From: CAWDYA01 sp963806495
GTDB taxonomy: Bacteria; Acidobacteriota; Polarisedimenticolia; JACPZX01; DASXTC01
Assembly: GCA_963806495.1 (NCBI GenBank)
Contig: CAWDYA010000011.1
Coordinates: 62,001-126,000, forward strand
Length of the DNA stretch: 64,000 nt
Reading direction: 5' to 3'
Position 1 is the stretch's first letter; every line of letters starts with the position of its first letter. A program made the translations under genes and the position numbers. Under the pieces are notes generated by a model, which saw only the letters and a program-made list of their open reading frames with translations, ran no database searches and was not told the DNA's origin. This document shows, piece by piece, positions 38,158 to 47,252 of the stretch.

Positions 38158-38624
38158 AGAATCTCGACCTTCCCGCCCGCTGCTTCGATCTTGCGCCGCG
38201 CTTCCGCGCTCACGCGGTGGGCGCGGACCGTCAGCGCGTGGCCGATATCGCCTCTGCCGAGCACCTTGATCCCGTCGAGCGTCTTGCGGACCAGGCGGGC
38301 CGACTTGAGCTCATCGGGCCCGACCGTCGCGCCGGCGGGAAACCGTGCCGCGAGCGTGTCCACGTTCACCTCGGCGATCTTCTTCCTGAAGATGTTGGTG
38401 AAGCCGCGCTTGGGGACGCGCCGGTGCAGCGGCATCTGGCCGCCCTCGAAGCCGCGCTTCTGGCTCGACCCGGAACGGGACCAGAACCCCTTGTTGCCGC
38501 GGCCGGCCGTCTTGCCACTGCCCGAGCCCGGACCGCGGCCGATCCGCTTCCTGTCGCGGGTGGCCCCCTTCGCCGGTCTCAGGTTGTGCAGCCCCACGGG
38601 GGCTTTCTTGTCGCCTGCCATCAT
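38154..38624 (-). CDS. rplO: 50S ribosomal protein L15
   Basis: 156 residues. Core motifs RKRIGRGPGSGSGKTAGRGNKG near the N-terminus and GFTNIFRKKIAEVNVDTLAA; the C-terminal part includes VLGRGDIGHALTVRAHRVS. It starts at ATG 38624 (or the next codon, also ATG), after GAGAGG. Precedes secY with a four-base overlap, the standard spc order. Confidence 0.97.
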   Translation of the reverse strand: MMAGDKKAPVGLHNLRPAKGATRDRKRIGRGPGSGSGKTAGRGNKGFWSRSGSSQKRGFEGGQMPLHRRVPKRGFTNIFRKKIAEVNVDTLAARFPAGATVGPDELKSARLVRKTLDGIKVLGRGDIGHALTVRAHRVSAEARRKIEAAGGKVEIL

Positions 38625-38640
38625 CCTCTCCCGTCTGCTC

Positions 38641-38838
38641 TCAGCCGACGATCTCTACCAGATGCCGGACCGCGTACACCATGCCGCGCACCGCCGGGTT
38701 GTCGGGCAGCTCGACCACCTGGTTGAGCTTGCGCAACCCGAGCGATCTCAGTGTTTCTTTCTGCTTCTGCTGGAAGCCGATCCCGCTGCGAATCTGCTTC
38801 ACACGCAGCTTCTGGCCGCCGGCCGCTTTCTTCGCCAC
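38641..38838 (-). CDS. rpmD: 50S ribosomal protein L30
   Basis: 65 residues: LRVKQIRSGIGFQQKQKETLRS and LGLRKLNQVVELPDNPAVRGMV are characteristic. GTG 38838 starts 3 bases after the rpsE stop. L30 is absent from some bacterial lineages, so its presence is mildly informative. Confidence 0.95.
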   Translation of the reverse strand: MAKKAAGGQKLRVKQIRSGIGFQQKQKETLRSLGLRKLNQVVELPDNPAVRGMVYAVRHLVEIVG

Positions 38839-38841
38839 CGT

Positions 38842-39360
38842 CTAGACCTCCACCATCTCTTCGACTTCCTTGCCGCGCAGCCTTGCGAGAACACGCGGGT
38901 CCTTGAGGCTCTTCAGCCCCTCGAACGTGGCCCGGATGACGTTGTGTGGATTGTCGGTGCCGATGCACTTGGTGAGGATGTCCGCCACGCCCGCCGACTC
39001 CATCACCGCCCTGACGGCCCCGCCCGCGATGACGCCGGTGCCGGGGCTCGCGGGGCGCAGCAGCACCCTGCCGGCTCCGAACCGGCCGGTGATCGTGTGG
39101 GGGATCGTCGTCCCCTTCAGCGGGACGGTCATCAGTGTCCGCTTGGCACGCTCGACACCCTTGGCAATCGCCGAAGGCACCTCCTTGGCCTTGCCCAGGC
39201 CGAAGCCCACGCGCCCCTTGCCGTCACCGACCACCACCAGAGCCGAGAAGGAGAAGTTCTTGCCTCCCTTGACGACCTTGGTGACGCGGTTGATGTGCAC
39301 GACGGTGTCCTTGAGCTCCTGACCCGCCCTGTCGCTCCGATCGCCTCGCTGTCTTGGCAT
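38842..39360 (-). CDS. rpsE: 30S ribosomal protein S5
   Basis: 172 residues. The N-terminal double-stranded RNA-binding part has VVHINRVTKVVKGGKNFSFS and VVGDGKGRVGFGLGKAKEVP; the C-terminal part has GAGRVLLRPASPGTGVIAGG. Helps form the mRNA entry channel and decoding fidelity. It directly abuts rplR (stop 39361, start 39360). Confidence 0.98.
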   Translation of the reverse strand: MPRQRGDRSDRAGQELKDTVVHINRVTKVVKGGKNFSFSALVVVGDGKGRVGFGLGKAKEVPSAIAKGVERAKRTLMTVPLKGTTIPHTITGRFGAGRVLLRPASPGTGVIAGGAVRAVMESAGVADILTKCIGTDNPHNVIRATFEGLKSLKDPRVLARLRGKEVEEMVEV

Positions 39361-39730
39361 CTAGAACCTCAGTCCATGTTCGCGGGCCGCGTCGGCCAGC
39401 GCCTTCACCCGTCCGTGATACAGGTAGCCGCCCCTGTCGAAGACCACCTCGAGCAGCCCCTTCTCGACGAGCCGTTTCGCGATCGCCTCGCCGACGGACT
39501 TCGCGGCGGCGACGTTGCCGCCGTTCTTGAGTGTCTTTCGGATCTCCTTGTCCATGCTCGACGCGGACGCGATGGTTGCGCCTGTCGCATCGTCGATCGC
39601 CTGGACGTAGATGTGATTCACGCTGCGATACACCGCCAGCCGGGGACGGGCGGCAAGCCCGCTCACCGCGGCGCGGTAGCGCGTCTTGCGTCCCTTCCGG
39701 AATGCCGTTTCTGTCTGGTCTGCTTTCCAT
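39361..39730 (-). CDS. rplR: 50S ribosomal protein L18 (one +1 frameshift close to the start)
   Basis: 5S rRNA-binding protein. The body is intact: RKGRKTRYRAAVSG, RPRLAVYRSVNHIYVQAIDD, GGYLYHGRVKALADAAREHGLRF. In that frame no suitable start exists near the rplF stop. Removing the coding-strand A at 39719 makes the ATG at 39730, immediately after the rplF TAA, read MESSQTETAFRKGRKTRYR, which is a typical L18 N-terminus and gives 122 residues. Reading the longer frame up to 39777 would overlap rplF and is rejected. Confidence 0.9.
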
Positions 39731-40268
39731 TTACGCTCCGGTCTTGCCGACCTTCTTCTTGATGACCTCGTCAACATACCTGATGCCCTTGCCCTTGTAC
39801 GGCTCGGGCGGCCTCAGCGCCCTGATCTCCGACGCGACCTGGCCGACCTTCTGCCGGTCCGCGCCGCTTATCGAGATCTGGGTCTGTTTCTCCACGGCCA
39901 CGCTGATCCCCTCGGGAATCGGGTAGACGACGGGGTGGGAGTAGCCGAGCGCCAGCTCGACGTTCTTTCCCTGGACCGCGGCGCGATAGCCGATACCCTG
40001 GATCTCCAGCTTGCGGGTCCAGCCCGTGGACACGCCCTTCACGGCGTTCGCGAGCAGCGCGCGCGTCAGGCCGTGGAAGGCCCGCTGCTGGCGCTCGTCG
40101 TTGCGCCGCGCGACCACCGCCGCGTCCTTGTCCACCTTGCAGGTGATGCCCCCCGGTACGGGAGTCGTCGAGGGTCCCCTTGGGCCCCTTCACCACGATC
40201 TCCTGCTTGCCTACCGTCAGCGTGACTCCCTGCGGGAGCTTCACCGGCAGCTTGCCGATCCGAGACAT
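39731..40268 (-). CDS. rplF: 50S ribosomal protein L6 (one +1 frameshift)
   Basis: About 178 residues when corrected. The N-terminal part MSRIGKLPVKLPQGVTLTV and EIVVKGPKGTLD is in one frame; GGITCKVDKDAAVVARRNDERQ through PEPYKGKGIRYVDEVIKKK follows in the next. Removing the coding-strand A at 40165 gives LDAPVPGGITCKV, a good match to L6. ATG 40268 has GGAGC 5 bases upstream. L6 lies near the sarcin-ricin loop and factor-binding site. Confidence 0.94.
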
Positions 40269-40276
40269 TGCCGCTC

Positions 40277-40672
40277 CTACCAGACGTTGCAGATGACCTC
40301 GCCCCCGAGGCCACGCCGGCGCGATTCGGCGCCGGTCATGAGGCCCTGAGGCGTGGAGATGATGTTGATCCCGAGACCGCCCAGCACGGTGGGGATGGCG
40401 TCCTTCTTGACATATACCCGGCAACCAGACCTGGAGACACGCTCGATCCCCGTGATGACCCGCTCGCCCTCGGGGCCGTATCTGAGCACGATCGCGATGA
40501 ACGGCTTGCCCTCCGTCTCGCCCCGGCTGAAATCGTTTATGTATCCCTCGTCCTTGAGGATCCGGGCGATCTCCGCCTTGACCCGCGATGCGGGCAGGCG
40601 CGTCGTCTTGTGCTTGGCTCTGATGGCGTTGCGGATCCGCGTGAGCATGTCCGCGATCGGGTCGGTCATCAT
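40277..40672 (-). CDS. rpsH: 30S ribosomal protein S8
   Basis: 131 residues, intact: DPIADMLTRIRNAIRAKH at the start, and a C-terminus with GGLGINIISTPQGLMTGAESRR then GGEVICNVW. Binds the central domain of 16S rRNA and in many bacteria represses the spc operon. Eight bases separate it from rplF. Confidence 0.98.
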   Translation of the reverse strand: MMTDPIADMLTRIRNAIRAKHKTTRLPASRVKAEIARILKDEGYINDFSRGETEGKPFIAIVLRYGPEGERVITGIERVSRSGCRVYVKKDAIPTVLGGLGINIISTPQGLMTGAESRRRGLGGEVICNVW

Positions 40673-40697
40673 GGTTTCGATCAGTCTCCCGTTGGTA

Positions 40698-40883
40698 CTA
40701 CCAGCTCGACTTGGTCACGCCGGGGACCTCGCCCTGCAGCGCCAGCTTGCGGAAGCAGAGGCGGCAGAGGGCGAATCTCCTCAGGAACGCGCGCGGGCGC
40801 CCGCAGATGTGACAGCGGTTCCTGTGGCGGACCTTGAACTTCGGTGTCTGCGTCGACTTGTGCATCTGTGCGGTCGTAGCCAT
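40698..40883 (-). CDS. rpsN: 30S ribosomal protein S14, type Z (zinc-binding short form)
   Basis: 61 residues. Zinc ligands Cys24, Cys27, Cys40 and Cys43 (CHICGRPRAF and CRLCFRKLA), ending GEVPGVTKSSW. The short C+ form is ancestral and differs from the 100-residue enterobacterial protein. ATG 40883 is 7 bases after rplE. Confidence 0.97.
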   Translation of the reverse strand: MATTAQMHKSTQTPKFKVRHRNRCHICGRPRAFLRRFALCRLCFRKLALQGEVPGVTKSSW

Positions 40884-40890
40884 TGTTACC

Positions 40891-41445
40891 TCACGCCGCC
40901 TTTCTGAACGGCATTCCCAGAGCGGAAAGCAGCGCCCGGGCCTCGTTGTCCGTTCGAGCCGTCGTAACGATTGTGATGTTCATTCCCCTGACCCGCTCGA
41001 TCTTCGCGATGCCGAGCTCGGGGAAGATCAGGCTGTCGGTGATCCCGAGCGTGTAGTTGCCGCGACCGTCGAACGACCGCGTCGAGACGCCCCTGAAGTC
41101 ACGTACGCGGGGCAGCGCGATGCTCACCAGCCTGTCGTAGAACTCGTACATCCTCCGGCCGCGCAGCGTGACGCGGCAGCCGATCGGCATCCCCTCGCGC
41201 AGCTTGAAGTTGGCGATCGATTTGCGGGCACGGGTCACGGCGGCCTTCTGGCCCGTGATCAGCGACAGCTCCTCGGCCGCGGCGTCCAGGATCTTGATGT
41301 CCTCCTTGGCCGCCCCCACCCCCATGTTGATGATGATCTTGGAGAGCCGGGGCACCGCCATGACGCTCGTGTAGGAGAACTCCTTCATGAGCTCCGGGAC
41401 GACCGTCTGCCTGTGATGCTCCATGAGCCGGGCTATCGCTGCCAT
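40891..41445 (-). CDS. rplE: 50S ribosomal protein L5
   Basis: 184 residues; 5S rRNA-binding protein of the central protuberance. Shows VPRLSKIIINMGVGAA, ITGQKAAVTRARKSIANFKL, MPIGCRVTLRG and GRGNYTLGITDSLIFPE. The start could be ATG 41445 (behind GAGGAGTGAGG) or ATG 41424; longer readings overlap rplX and are rejected. Confidence 0.97.
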   Translation of the reverse strand: MAAIARLMEHHRQTVVPELMKEFSYTSVMAVPRLSKIIINMGVGAAKEDIKILDAAAEELSLITGQKAAVTRARKSIANFKLREGMPIGCRVTLRGRRMYEFYDRLVSIALPRVRDFRGVSTRSFDGRGNYTLGITDSLIFPELGIAKIERVRGMNITIVTTARTDNEARALLSALGMPFRKAA

Positions 41446-41462
41446 CTCCTGCCTCACTCCTC

Positions 41463-41855
41463 CTAGCTTGCCTTGTCCAGCGCCCCCTGGCACTTCTTGC
41501 AGACCCGCATCTTGGAGCCGTCCTCGAGGATCTTCCTCGAGATGCGGGTGGGGGCCTTGCACTCGGGGCATACCACCTTCAGGTTCGAGACGTGGATCGG
41601 CGACTCCTTCTCGACGATCCCGCCCTTGATGTTCTTCGAGGGGTTCGGTCGCGTGTGCCGCTTGACGAAGTTCACCCCTTCCACGATGGCCGTTCCCCGG
41701 TCGGGGGAGACGGCGAGCACGCGGGCCACCTTGCCCTTGCTCTTGCCCGCGATCACCTTCACCGTGTCGTTCTTCTTCACGTGTACCCGCGGACGACCGC
41801 CTGTGATCCGTCCGCCCGTCCTGCGACGTGCCTTGCCCAGCATGCTGCGCGCCAT
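41463..41855 (-). CDS. rplX: 50S ribosomal protein L24 with zinc-ribbon tail
   Basis: 130 residues. The KOW core is VHVKKNDTVKVIAGKSKGKVA, with VEGVNFVKRHTRP following. The C-terminal extension holds two CxxC pairs (CPEC and CKKC), giving a probable zinc ribbon that many but not all bacterial L24 proteins carry. It starts one base after the rplN stop. Initiator of large-subunit assembly. Confidence 0.97.
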   Translation of the reverse strand: MARSMLGKARRRTGGRITGGRPRVHVKKNDTVKVIAGKSKGKVARVLAVSPDRGTAIVEGVNFVKRHTRPNPSKNIKGGIVEKESPIHVSNLKVVCPECKAPTRISRKILEDGSKMRVCKKCQGALDKAS

Positions 41856-41856
41856 G

Positions 41857-42225
41857 TCAGAGCACCTCCGGCGCGAGCGAGACGATCTTCATGAACTTCT
41901 TCTCCCTCAGCTCGCGGGCCACCGGGCCGAAAACGCGTGTTCCTATCGGCTCGTTCGCATCGTTGATAAGCACCGCGGCGTTCTGGTCGAATCGGATGTA
42001 GCTGCCGTCCCGCCGCCGCTGTTCCTTGCGAGTGCGGACGATCACTGCCTTCACCACCTGGCCCTTCTTCACGGTCCCGTCCGGGGCGGCCTCCTTGACG
42101 TTGGCCGTGATCACGTCCCCGAGGCGGCCGTACCTGCCGACCGATCCGCCCCGCACATGAATGCACGAGATCTTCTTGGCCCCGGAGTTGTCGGCCACGT
42201 CGAGAATCGTCCGCATCTGGATCAC
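41857..42225 (-). CDS. rplN: 50S ribosomal protein L14
   Basis: 122 residues, the standard length: MIQMRTILDVADNSGAKKI, IRFDQNAAVLINDANEPIGTR and FGPVARELREKKFMKIVSLAPEVL. Contacts L19 and 16S rRNA in an intersubunit bridge. ATG 42225 overlaps the rpsQ stop by four bases. Confidence 0.98.
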   Translation of the reverse strand: MIQMRTILDVADNSGAKKISCIHVRGGSVGRYGRLGDVITANVKEAAPDGTVKKGQVVKAVIVRTRKEQRRRDGSYIRFDQNAAVLINDANEPIGTRVFGPVARELREKKFMKIVSLAPEVL

Positions 42226-42566
42226 GCGCCTGCCTCCCCGTTGTCGGAGCTCTCGAGCTCCCCGGCCGCCACCTTGCCCGGCGCCCGCCGGATGATCCGG
42301 GCCACCCGCCAGCGCTTCCGCTTGGAGGTCGGGCGCGTCTCGACGATCTCAACCTGGTCGCCGACATGCGCGTCGTTGTTCTCGTCGTGAGCCAGGAACT
42401 TCGATGTGCGCCGCACGATCCGCTTGTAGGTCGGATGGCTCACCATGCGCTCGATCGCCACGACGGCGGTCTTCGCCATCCGGTCGCTGACGACCACGCC
42501 GACCTTCGAATTTCTGGTCCTGCGAGCCGCCGAACTGCCGGCGGCCGCGTTCTCCTGTTCAGCCAT
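42222..42566 (-). CDS. rpsQ: 30S ribosomal protein S17
   Basis: 114 residues, OB-fold core: VGVVVSDRMAKTAVVAIER, YKRIVRRTSKFLAHDENN and VGDQVEIVETRPTSKRKRW. About 20 extra residues at each end (Ala/Glu-rich) make it longer than the usual 85-90. Binds the 5' domain of 16S rRNA. Three bases after rpmC. Confidence 0.97.
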   Translation of the reverse strand: MAEQENAAAGSSAARRTRNSKVGVVVSDRMAKTAVVAIERMVSHPTYKRIVRRTSKFLAHDENNDAHVGDQVEIVETRPTSKRKRWRVARIIRRAPGKVAAGELESSDNGEAGA

Positions 42567-42569
42567 GCA

Positions 42570-42755
42570 TCATCCCTTCTGTCTCAGGATCGTCTTGACA
42601 CGGGCGAGATCCTTCCGCAGCAGGTGAACCCGCGTCGGGTTCTCCGACTGGCCCGCGGCGATCTGGAACCGGAGCCGGAAGATCTGGTCTGTGAGCTGTG
42701 ATTCCTGGAGCCGCAGCTCGTCGACCGTCAATTCTCTGAGCTTTTCCGCCTTCAT
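42570..42755 (-). CDS. rpmC: 50S ribosomal protein L29
   Basis: 61 residues, a helical hairpin: MKAEKLRELTVDELRLQES and LTDQIFRLRFQIAAGQSENP, then LLRKDLARVKTILRQ. Lies by the exit tunnel where nascent-chain factors bind. ATG 42755 is 10 bases after rplP; longer in-frame readings run through rplP and are rejected. Confidence 0.97.
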   Translation of the reverse strand: MKAEKLRELTVDELRLQESQLTDQIFRLRFQIAAGQSENPTRVHLLRKDLARVKTILRQKG

Positions 42756-42765
42756 CGCGCCGCCC

Positions 42766-43203
42766 TCATCCTGCGGCCTGCTGGCCGCCGGCCTGCCCGG
42801 CCCGTTCCACGAACTTGCACTTGATCGAGAGCTTGTGCGCCGCGAGCCGCATGGCCTCCTTGGCCAGCGCCTGCGGAACACCTTCCATCTCGTAGATGAT
42901 CCTGCCCGGCCGAATGACTTCCACCCACGCTTCGGGCGCACCCTTGCCCTTGCCCATGCGGGTCTCGGCGGGTTTCTTCGTGATCGGCTTCCACGGGAAG
43001 ACGCGCACCCAGATCTTTCCGCCACGTTTGATGAAACGCGTCATCGCCACACGACCGGCCTCTATCTCGCGCGCGGACATCCAGCCGCACTCGAGGGCCT
43101 TGAGACCGTAATCCCCGAAGGCGACGGAAGAGCCGCGTTGCGCTTTGCCGCGGCGCCGGCCCCGCTGCTGCTTTCTGTACTTGACCTTGCTGGGCATCAA
43201 CAT
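42766..43203 (-). CDS. rplP: 50S ribosomal protein L16
   Basis: 145 residues: MPSKVKYRKQQRGRRRGKA, then GRVAMTRFIKRGGKIWVRVFP, KPAETRMGKGKGAPEAWV and PGRIIYEMEG. Helps position A-site tRNA. ATG 43203 is preceded by GAGGAAC; the ATG two codons later gives the commoner MPSK start. Confidence 0.98.
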   Translation of the reverse strand: MLMPSKVKYRKQQRGRRRGKAQRGSSVAFGDYGLKALECGWMSAREIEAGRVAMTRFIKRGGKIWVRVFPWKPITKKPAETRMGKGKGAPEAWVEVIRPGRIIYEMEGVPQALAKEAMRLAAHKLSIKCKFVERAGQAGGQQAAG

Positions 43204-43215
43204 GACTTGTTCCTC

Positions 43216-43884
43216 TTATGCCGCCAGGCCCGGACGCCCGTTGCGCAGCCTGCTGCCGATCTCGGCCAGCTCGCCCTTGTAGATCCAGACCTTCACGCCG
43301 ATCACGCCGTAGGTCGTGCGCGCCTCGGCAAACCCGTAGTCGATATCGCTGCGCAGTGTGTGGAGGGGCAGCCGGCCCTCCAGGTACCACTCCGATCGCG
43401 CGATCTCGGTGCCGCCGAGCCGCCCCGAGACGCGAACCTTGACGCCCTTCGCACCGAACCGGAGCGCCGACTCGATCGATTTCCTCATGGCACGTCGGAA
43501 GGCGACGCGTTTCTCGAGCTGCATCGCCACCGACTCCGCCAGGAGCTGCGCCTCGAGCTCGGGCTTGAGGATCTCCTGGATGTTGATGAAGACCTCCCTG
43601 CCCGTTCGCTTCTGCACCTCGTCGCGCAGCTTGTCGATCTCCGCGCCGCGCTTGCCGATGATGATCCCCGGGCGCGACGTCAGAATGTTGATCTTCAGCT
43701 TGTTCGCCGCACGCTCGATCTCGATGTTCGCGATCCCGGCATGCGACAGCCGCTTCTTGAGGTCGCGACGGAGCTTGAGATCCTCGTGCAGCAGCTCGGC
43801 GTATTTCTTCTCCGCGTACCAGCGCGACAGCCAGGTGCGATTGAAACCCAGCCTGAACCCGTAAGGGTGAACCTTCTGACCCAA
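43216..43884 (-). CDS. rpsC: 30S ribosomal protein S3
   Basis: 222 residues: MGQKVHPYGFRLGFNRTWLS at the start, a KH domain with PGIIIGKRGAEIDKLRDEV and the C-terminal GVKVRVSGRLGGTEIARSEW and TYGVIGVKVWIYKGE. Part of the mRNA entry helicase site. Twelve bases before rplP. Confidence 0.98.
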   Translation of the reverse strand: MGQKVHPYGFRLGFNRTWLSRWYAEKKYAELLHEDLKLRRDLKKRLSHAGIANIEIERAANKLKINILTSRPGIIIGKRGAEIDKLRDEVQKRTGREVFINIQEILKPELEAQLLAESVAMQLEKRVAFRRAMRKSIESALRFGAKGVKVRVSGRLGGTEIARSEWYLEGRLPLHTLRSDIDYGFAEARTTYGVIGVKVWIYKGELAEIGSRLRNGRPGLAA

Positions 43885-43919
43885 AATCTCCTCCCCGTCT
43901 GATGCGTCCCCGTTCGGGG

Positions 43920-44444
43920 CTAGCCTTTCTTCCTGCCGGCCGCGCTCGGTTTCTTCGCGGGCGTCTTGCGCTTGCGGGCCGTGCCCGTCGACTTCTTCTT
44001 CGCTGCTGGCTTTGCCGGCGCCGTCGCCGCTTCCACAATCTCCTCCGGGACGTGCTCGACCTTCGCCTCGGCCACGTGCCCCGGCGCGCTCAGCCTGAGC
44101 GTGATATGGCAGGTGCGGTGCAGGATACGGAAGGCCCGCCCGAACGCACGCCCCCGGAACCGCTTGTAGGTCGGCCCCGGGCCGACGAACGCCTCGCCCA
44201 CGAAGAGGGTGTCGACATCCATCTTCTCGGTGGTGTGCTCCGCGTTGGCCACGGCCGACCTCAGGAGCTTCTCGATGGCACGCGAGGAGCCCTTGGGCGA
44301 AAACCTCAGCAGACCAAGCGCGTCGTTGACGTTCTTGCCGCGGATCTGGTCAACGACGAGCCGCGCCTTCTGCGGCGAGCATCGGTAGTATCTGAGGGTC
44401 GCCTCGGCCACCGAATTCCGGGCACCGCTACTCACTGACGTCAT
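43920..44444 (-). CDS. rplV: 50S ribosomal protein L22 with basic C-terminal tail
   Basis: 174 residues. The L22 core (LRYYRCSPQKARLVVDQIRG, GPTYKRFRGRAFGRAFRI, HITLRLSA) ends about residue 120 and its loop reaches the exit tunnel. The last 45 residues, rich in Ala, Lys and Pro (KSTGTARKRKTPAKKPSAA), are an extension beyond the usual 110-115 residues. ATG 44444; an upstream in-frame ATG at 44540 lies in rpsS. Confidence 0.96.
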   Translation of the reverse strand: MTSVSSGARNSVAEATLRYYRCSPQKARLVVDQIRGKNVNDALGLLRFSPKGSSRAIEKLLRSAVANAEHTTEKMDVDTLFVGEAFVGPGPTYKRFRGRAFGRAFRILHRTCHITLRLSAPGHVAEAKVEHVPEEIVEAATAPAKPAAKKKSTGTARKRKTPAKKPSAAGRKKG

Positions 44445-44472
44445 GGTCTCTGCTTCTCCCGTCCTGGCGCGA

Positions 44473-44754
44473 CTACGCCTCGGCCGTGGTCTCGCCCTTG
44501 GTCCTGTGTCCCTTGAAGGTGCGGGTGAACGAGAACTCACCCAGCTTGTGCCCCACCATGTTCTCGGTGATGTAGACGGGGATGAACTTCTTCCCGTTGT
44601 GCACCGCGATCGTGTGGCCCACCATCTCGGGGGTTATCGCCGACCGGCGCGACCAGGTCTTGATCACCTTGCGCTCGAACCGCCGGTTCATGTCTTCGAT
44701 CTTGCTCATCAGATGGGCGTCCACGAAGGGGCCCTTCTTGATTGAACGGGACAT
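44473..44754 (-). CDS. rpsS: 30S ribosomal protein S19
   Basis: 93 residues: SRSIKKGPFVDAHLMSKIE, WSRRSAITPEMVGHTIAVHNG and ITENMVGHKLGEFSFTRTFKGH. Small-subunit head protein that contacts the large subunit. Normal length, intact. Confidence 0.98.
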   Translation of the reverse strand: MSRSIKKGPFVDAHLMSKIEDMNRRFERKVIKTWSRRSAITPEMVGHTIAVHNGKKFIPVYITENMVGHKLGEFSFTRTFKGHRTKGETTAEA

Positions 44755-44785
44755 CTATCTCCTCCGGGTCCGGCTCACCGGGCCC

Positions 44786-45613
<828 letters not shown>

Positions 45614-45616
45614 GGC

Positions 45617-45910
45617 CTATGTTCCCTCGAAGTACTCGATCATCTTCTCGCCGGCCGCGAGCGTCACGTACGCCTTCTTCCAGTCGGGACGCTGGCCGGC
45701 GTACCGGCCCATCCTCTTCCACTTGCCGTGGGTCCTGAGGGTCCTCACGCTGGCCACCTTCACCTTGAAGAGGCCCTCCACGGCCGACTTGATCTCGATC
45801 TTGTTCGCCTTCCTCGCGACCCGGAAGCACAGGGTCCGCGAGGAGTCCTTGAGGCCCGTCGACTTCTCGGTGATGACGGGTGCCAGGATGACCTGGGTCG
45901 AGTTCTTCAT
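45617..45910 (-). CDS. rplW: 50S ribosomal protein L23
   Basis: 97 residues: ILAPVITEKSTGLKDSSRT, YCFRVARKANKIEIKSAVE-like core (LCFRVARKANKIEIK) and VRTLRTHGKWKRMGRYAGQR. Docking site for trigger factor and SRP at the tunnel exit. ATG 45910 overlaps the rplD stop (ATGA). Confidence 0.98.
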   Translation of the reverse strand: MKNSTQVILAPVITEKSTGLKDSSRTLCFRVARKANKIEIKSAVEGLFKVKVASVRTLRTHGKWKRMGRYAGQRPDWKKAYVTLAAGEKMIEYFEGT

Positions 45911-46548
45911 GGCTTGAGCACCTCTTCGAGCTTTTTCGCCGCCGACTCGGTCACCACCACCCAGTCATGCCTCAGCAGATCGACGATGTTGACTCCCGAA
46001 GCGAGGCCCACCTTGCACTGCGGCAGGTTGCGCGCCGCCAGCTCCAGGTTCCGCGCGATCGGCTCGTCGAGCACCAGGGCGCTGCCCTGTATGCCGAGGC
46101 CCGCGATCCTGCCCAGGAACGGCTTCGTCTTGTGCGTCGAGAGCTCGAGGCTGTCGATCACCAGGAGCCTGCCTTCGCGCAGCTTCTCCGAAAGGGCGGC
46201 TCGCAGCGCTCCGATCCTCTTGCGTCTCGGGAAGTGGAAGGCGTACGAGCGCGGCGTCGGGCCGTGGACCGTCCCGCCGTGGCGCCACAGCGGCGATCGC
46301 ACCGATCCGATGCGCGCCCGCCCCGTCTTCTTCTGCTTCCAGAGCTTCCGTCCACTGCCCCGCACCTCGGCGCGCGTCTTGGTGTCGTGCGTGCCCCGCC
46401 GGCCGGCGGCCATGTAGGCGCGCACGGCCTCGTAGATCAGGCTGCGGTTGGGCTCCACGCCGAACACCGCCGCGGGCAGGGAGAGCTCCTGGAGATCCTT
46501 GTTGTCGAAGGTCCTCATACGGACCGTCGTCGTTTCGGCCGCAGGCAT
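45907..46548 (-). CDS. rplD: 50S ribosomal protein L4
   Basis: 213 residues: LPAAVFGVEPNRSLIYEAVRAY, the tunnel loop RRGTHDTKTRAEVRGSGRKLW, and a C-terminal globular part with VNIVDLLRHDWVVVTESAAKK. In Escherichia coli L4 represses the S10 operon; no such leader can be seen here. Ten bases after rplC. Confidence 0.98.
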   Translation of the reverse strand: MPAAETTTVRMRTFDNKDLQELSLPAAVFGVEPNRSLIYEAVRAYMAAGRRGTHDTKTRAEVRGSGRKLWKQKKTGRARIGSVRSPLWRHGGTVHGPTPRSYAFHFPRRKRIGALRAALSEKLREGRLLVIDSLELSTHKTKPFLGRIAGLGIQGSALVLDEPIARNLELAARNLPQCKVGLASGVNIVDLLRHDWVVVTESAAKKLEEVLKP

Positions 46549-46558
46549 CAGCGCCCCC

Positions 46559-47216
46559 TCATCCCTTCTGTTTCTTCGCCGCCCGCGCCTTGCGGATCAG
46601 CAGCAGCGTGCCACGCGCTCCGGGGACGGCGCCCCTCACGAGCAGCAGATTGTTCTCGAGATCGACACGCACCACGTCGAGATTCTTCACCGTGACGCGA
46701 TCGGAGCCCATGTGGCCGCCCATCCGCATTCCCTTGAAGACCCGGGACGGATATGCCGAGGAGCCGATGGAGCCCGGGGCGCGGTGGAACATCGATCCGT
46801 GAGTCGCGGCGCCGCCACTGAAGTGATGACGCTTCATCACGCCGGCGAACCCTTTGCCCTTGCTGACTCCCACGACGTCCACCTGGGCGGCATCACTGAA
46901 CAGGTCGACCAGAACGCGATCGCCGACGTTCACCTCGCCGTCACCCTGGCGCCGGAACTCTCTGAGGGTCTTCAGCGGCGGCAGGTTGCTCTTCTCGAAC
47001 AGGCCCCGCATCGGCTTGGTCATCTTGGACTTGGAGAACCGCTCCACGAGCCCCAGCCGCACCGCCTCGTACCCGTCCTTCTCGCGGGTCCTGACGTCTC
47101 ACCACGACGCACGGCCCCGCCCGCAGCACCGTCACCGGCACGGCGGCGCCGTCCTCGCGGAAGATCTGCGTCATCCCGACCTTCCGACCGATCAGCCCTT
47201 CGACTCCAACTGGCAT
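46559..47216 (-). CDS. rplC: 50S ribosomal protein L3 (one +1 frameshift)
   Basis: About 218 residues when corrected. The N-terminal VEGLIGRKVGMTQIFREDG and VLRAGPCVVV is in one frame; EKDGYEAVRLGLVERFSKSK, DVVGVSKGKGFAGVMKRHHF and MGGHMGSDRVTVKNLDVV in the next. Dropping the coding-strand A at 47097 yields VVSVRTREKDGYEA, a normal L3 junction. ATG 47216 with AGGA about 9 bases upstream. Confidence 0.94.
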
Positions 47217-47252
47217 CTATCGATTCCTGTGAGTGACCCTGCTTCAGTAACC

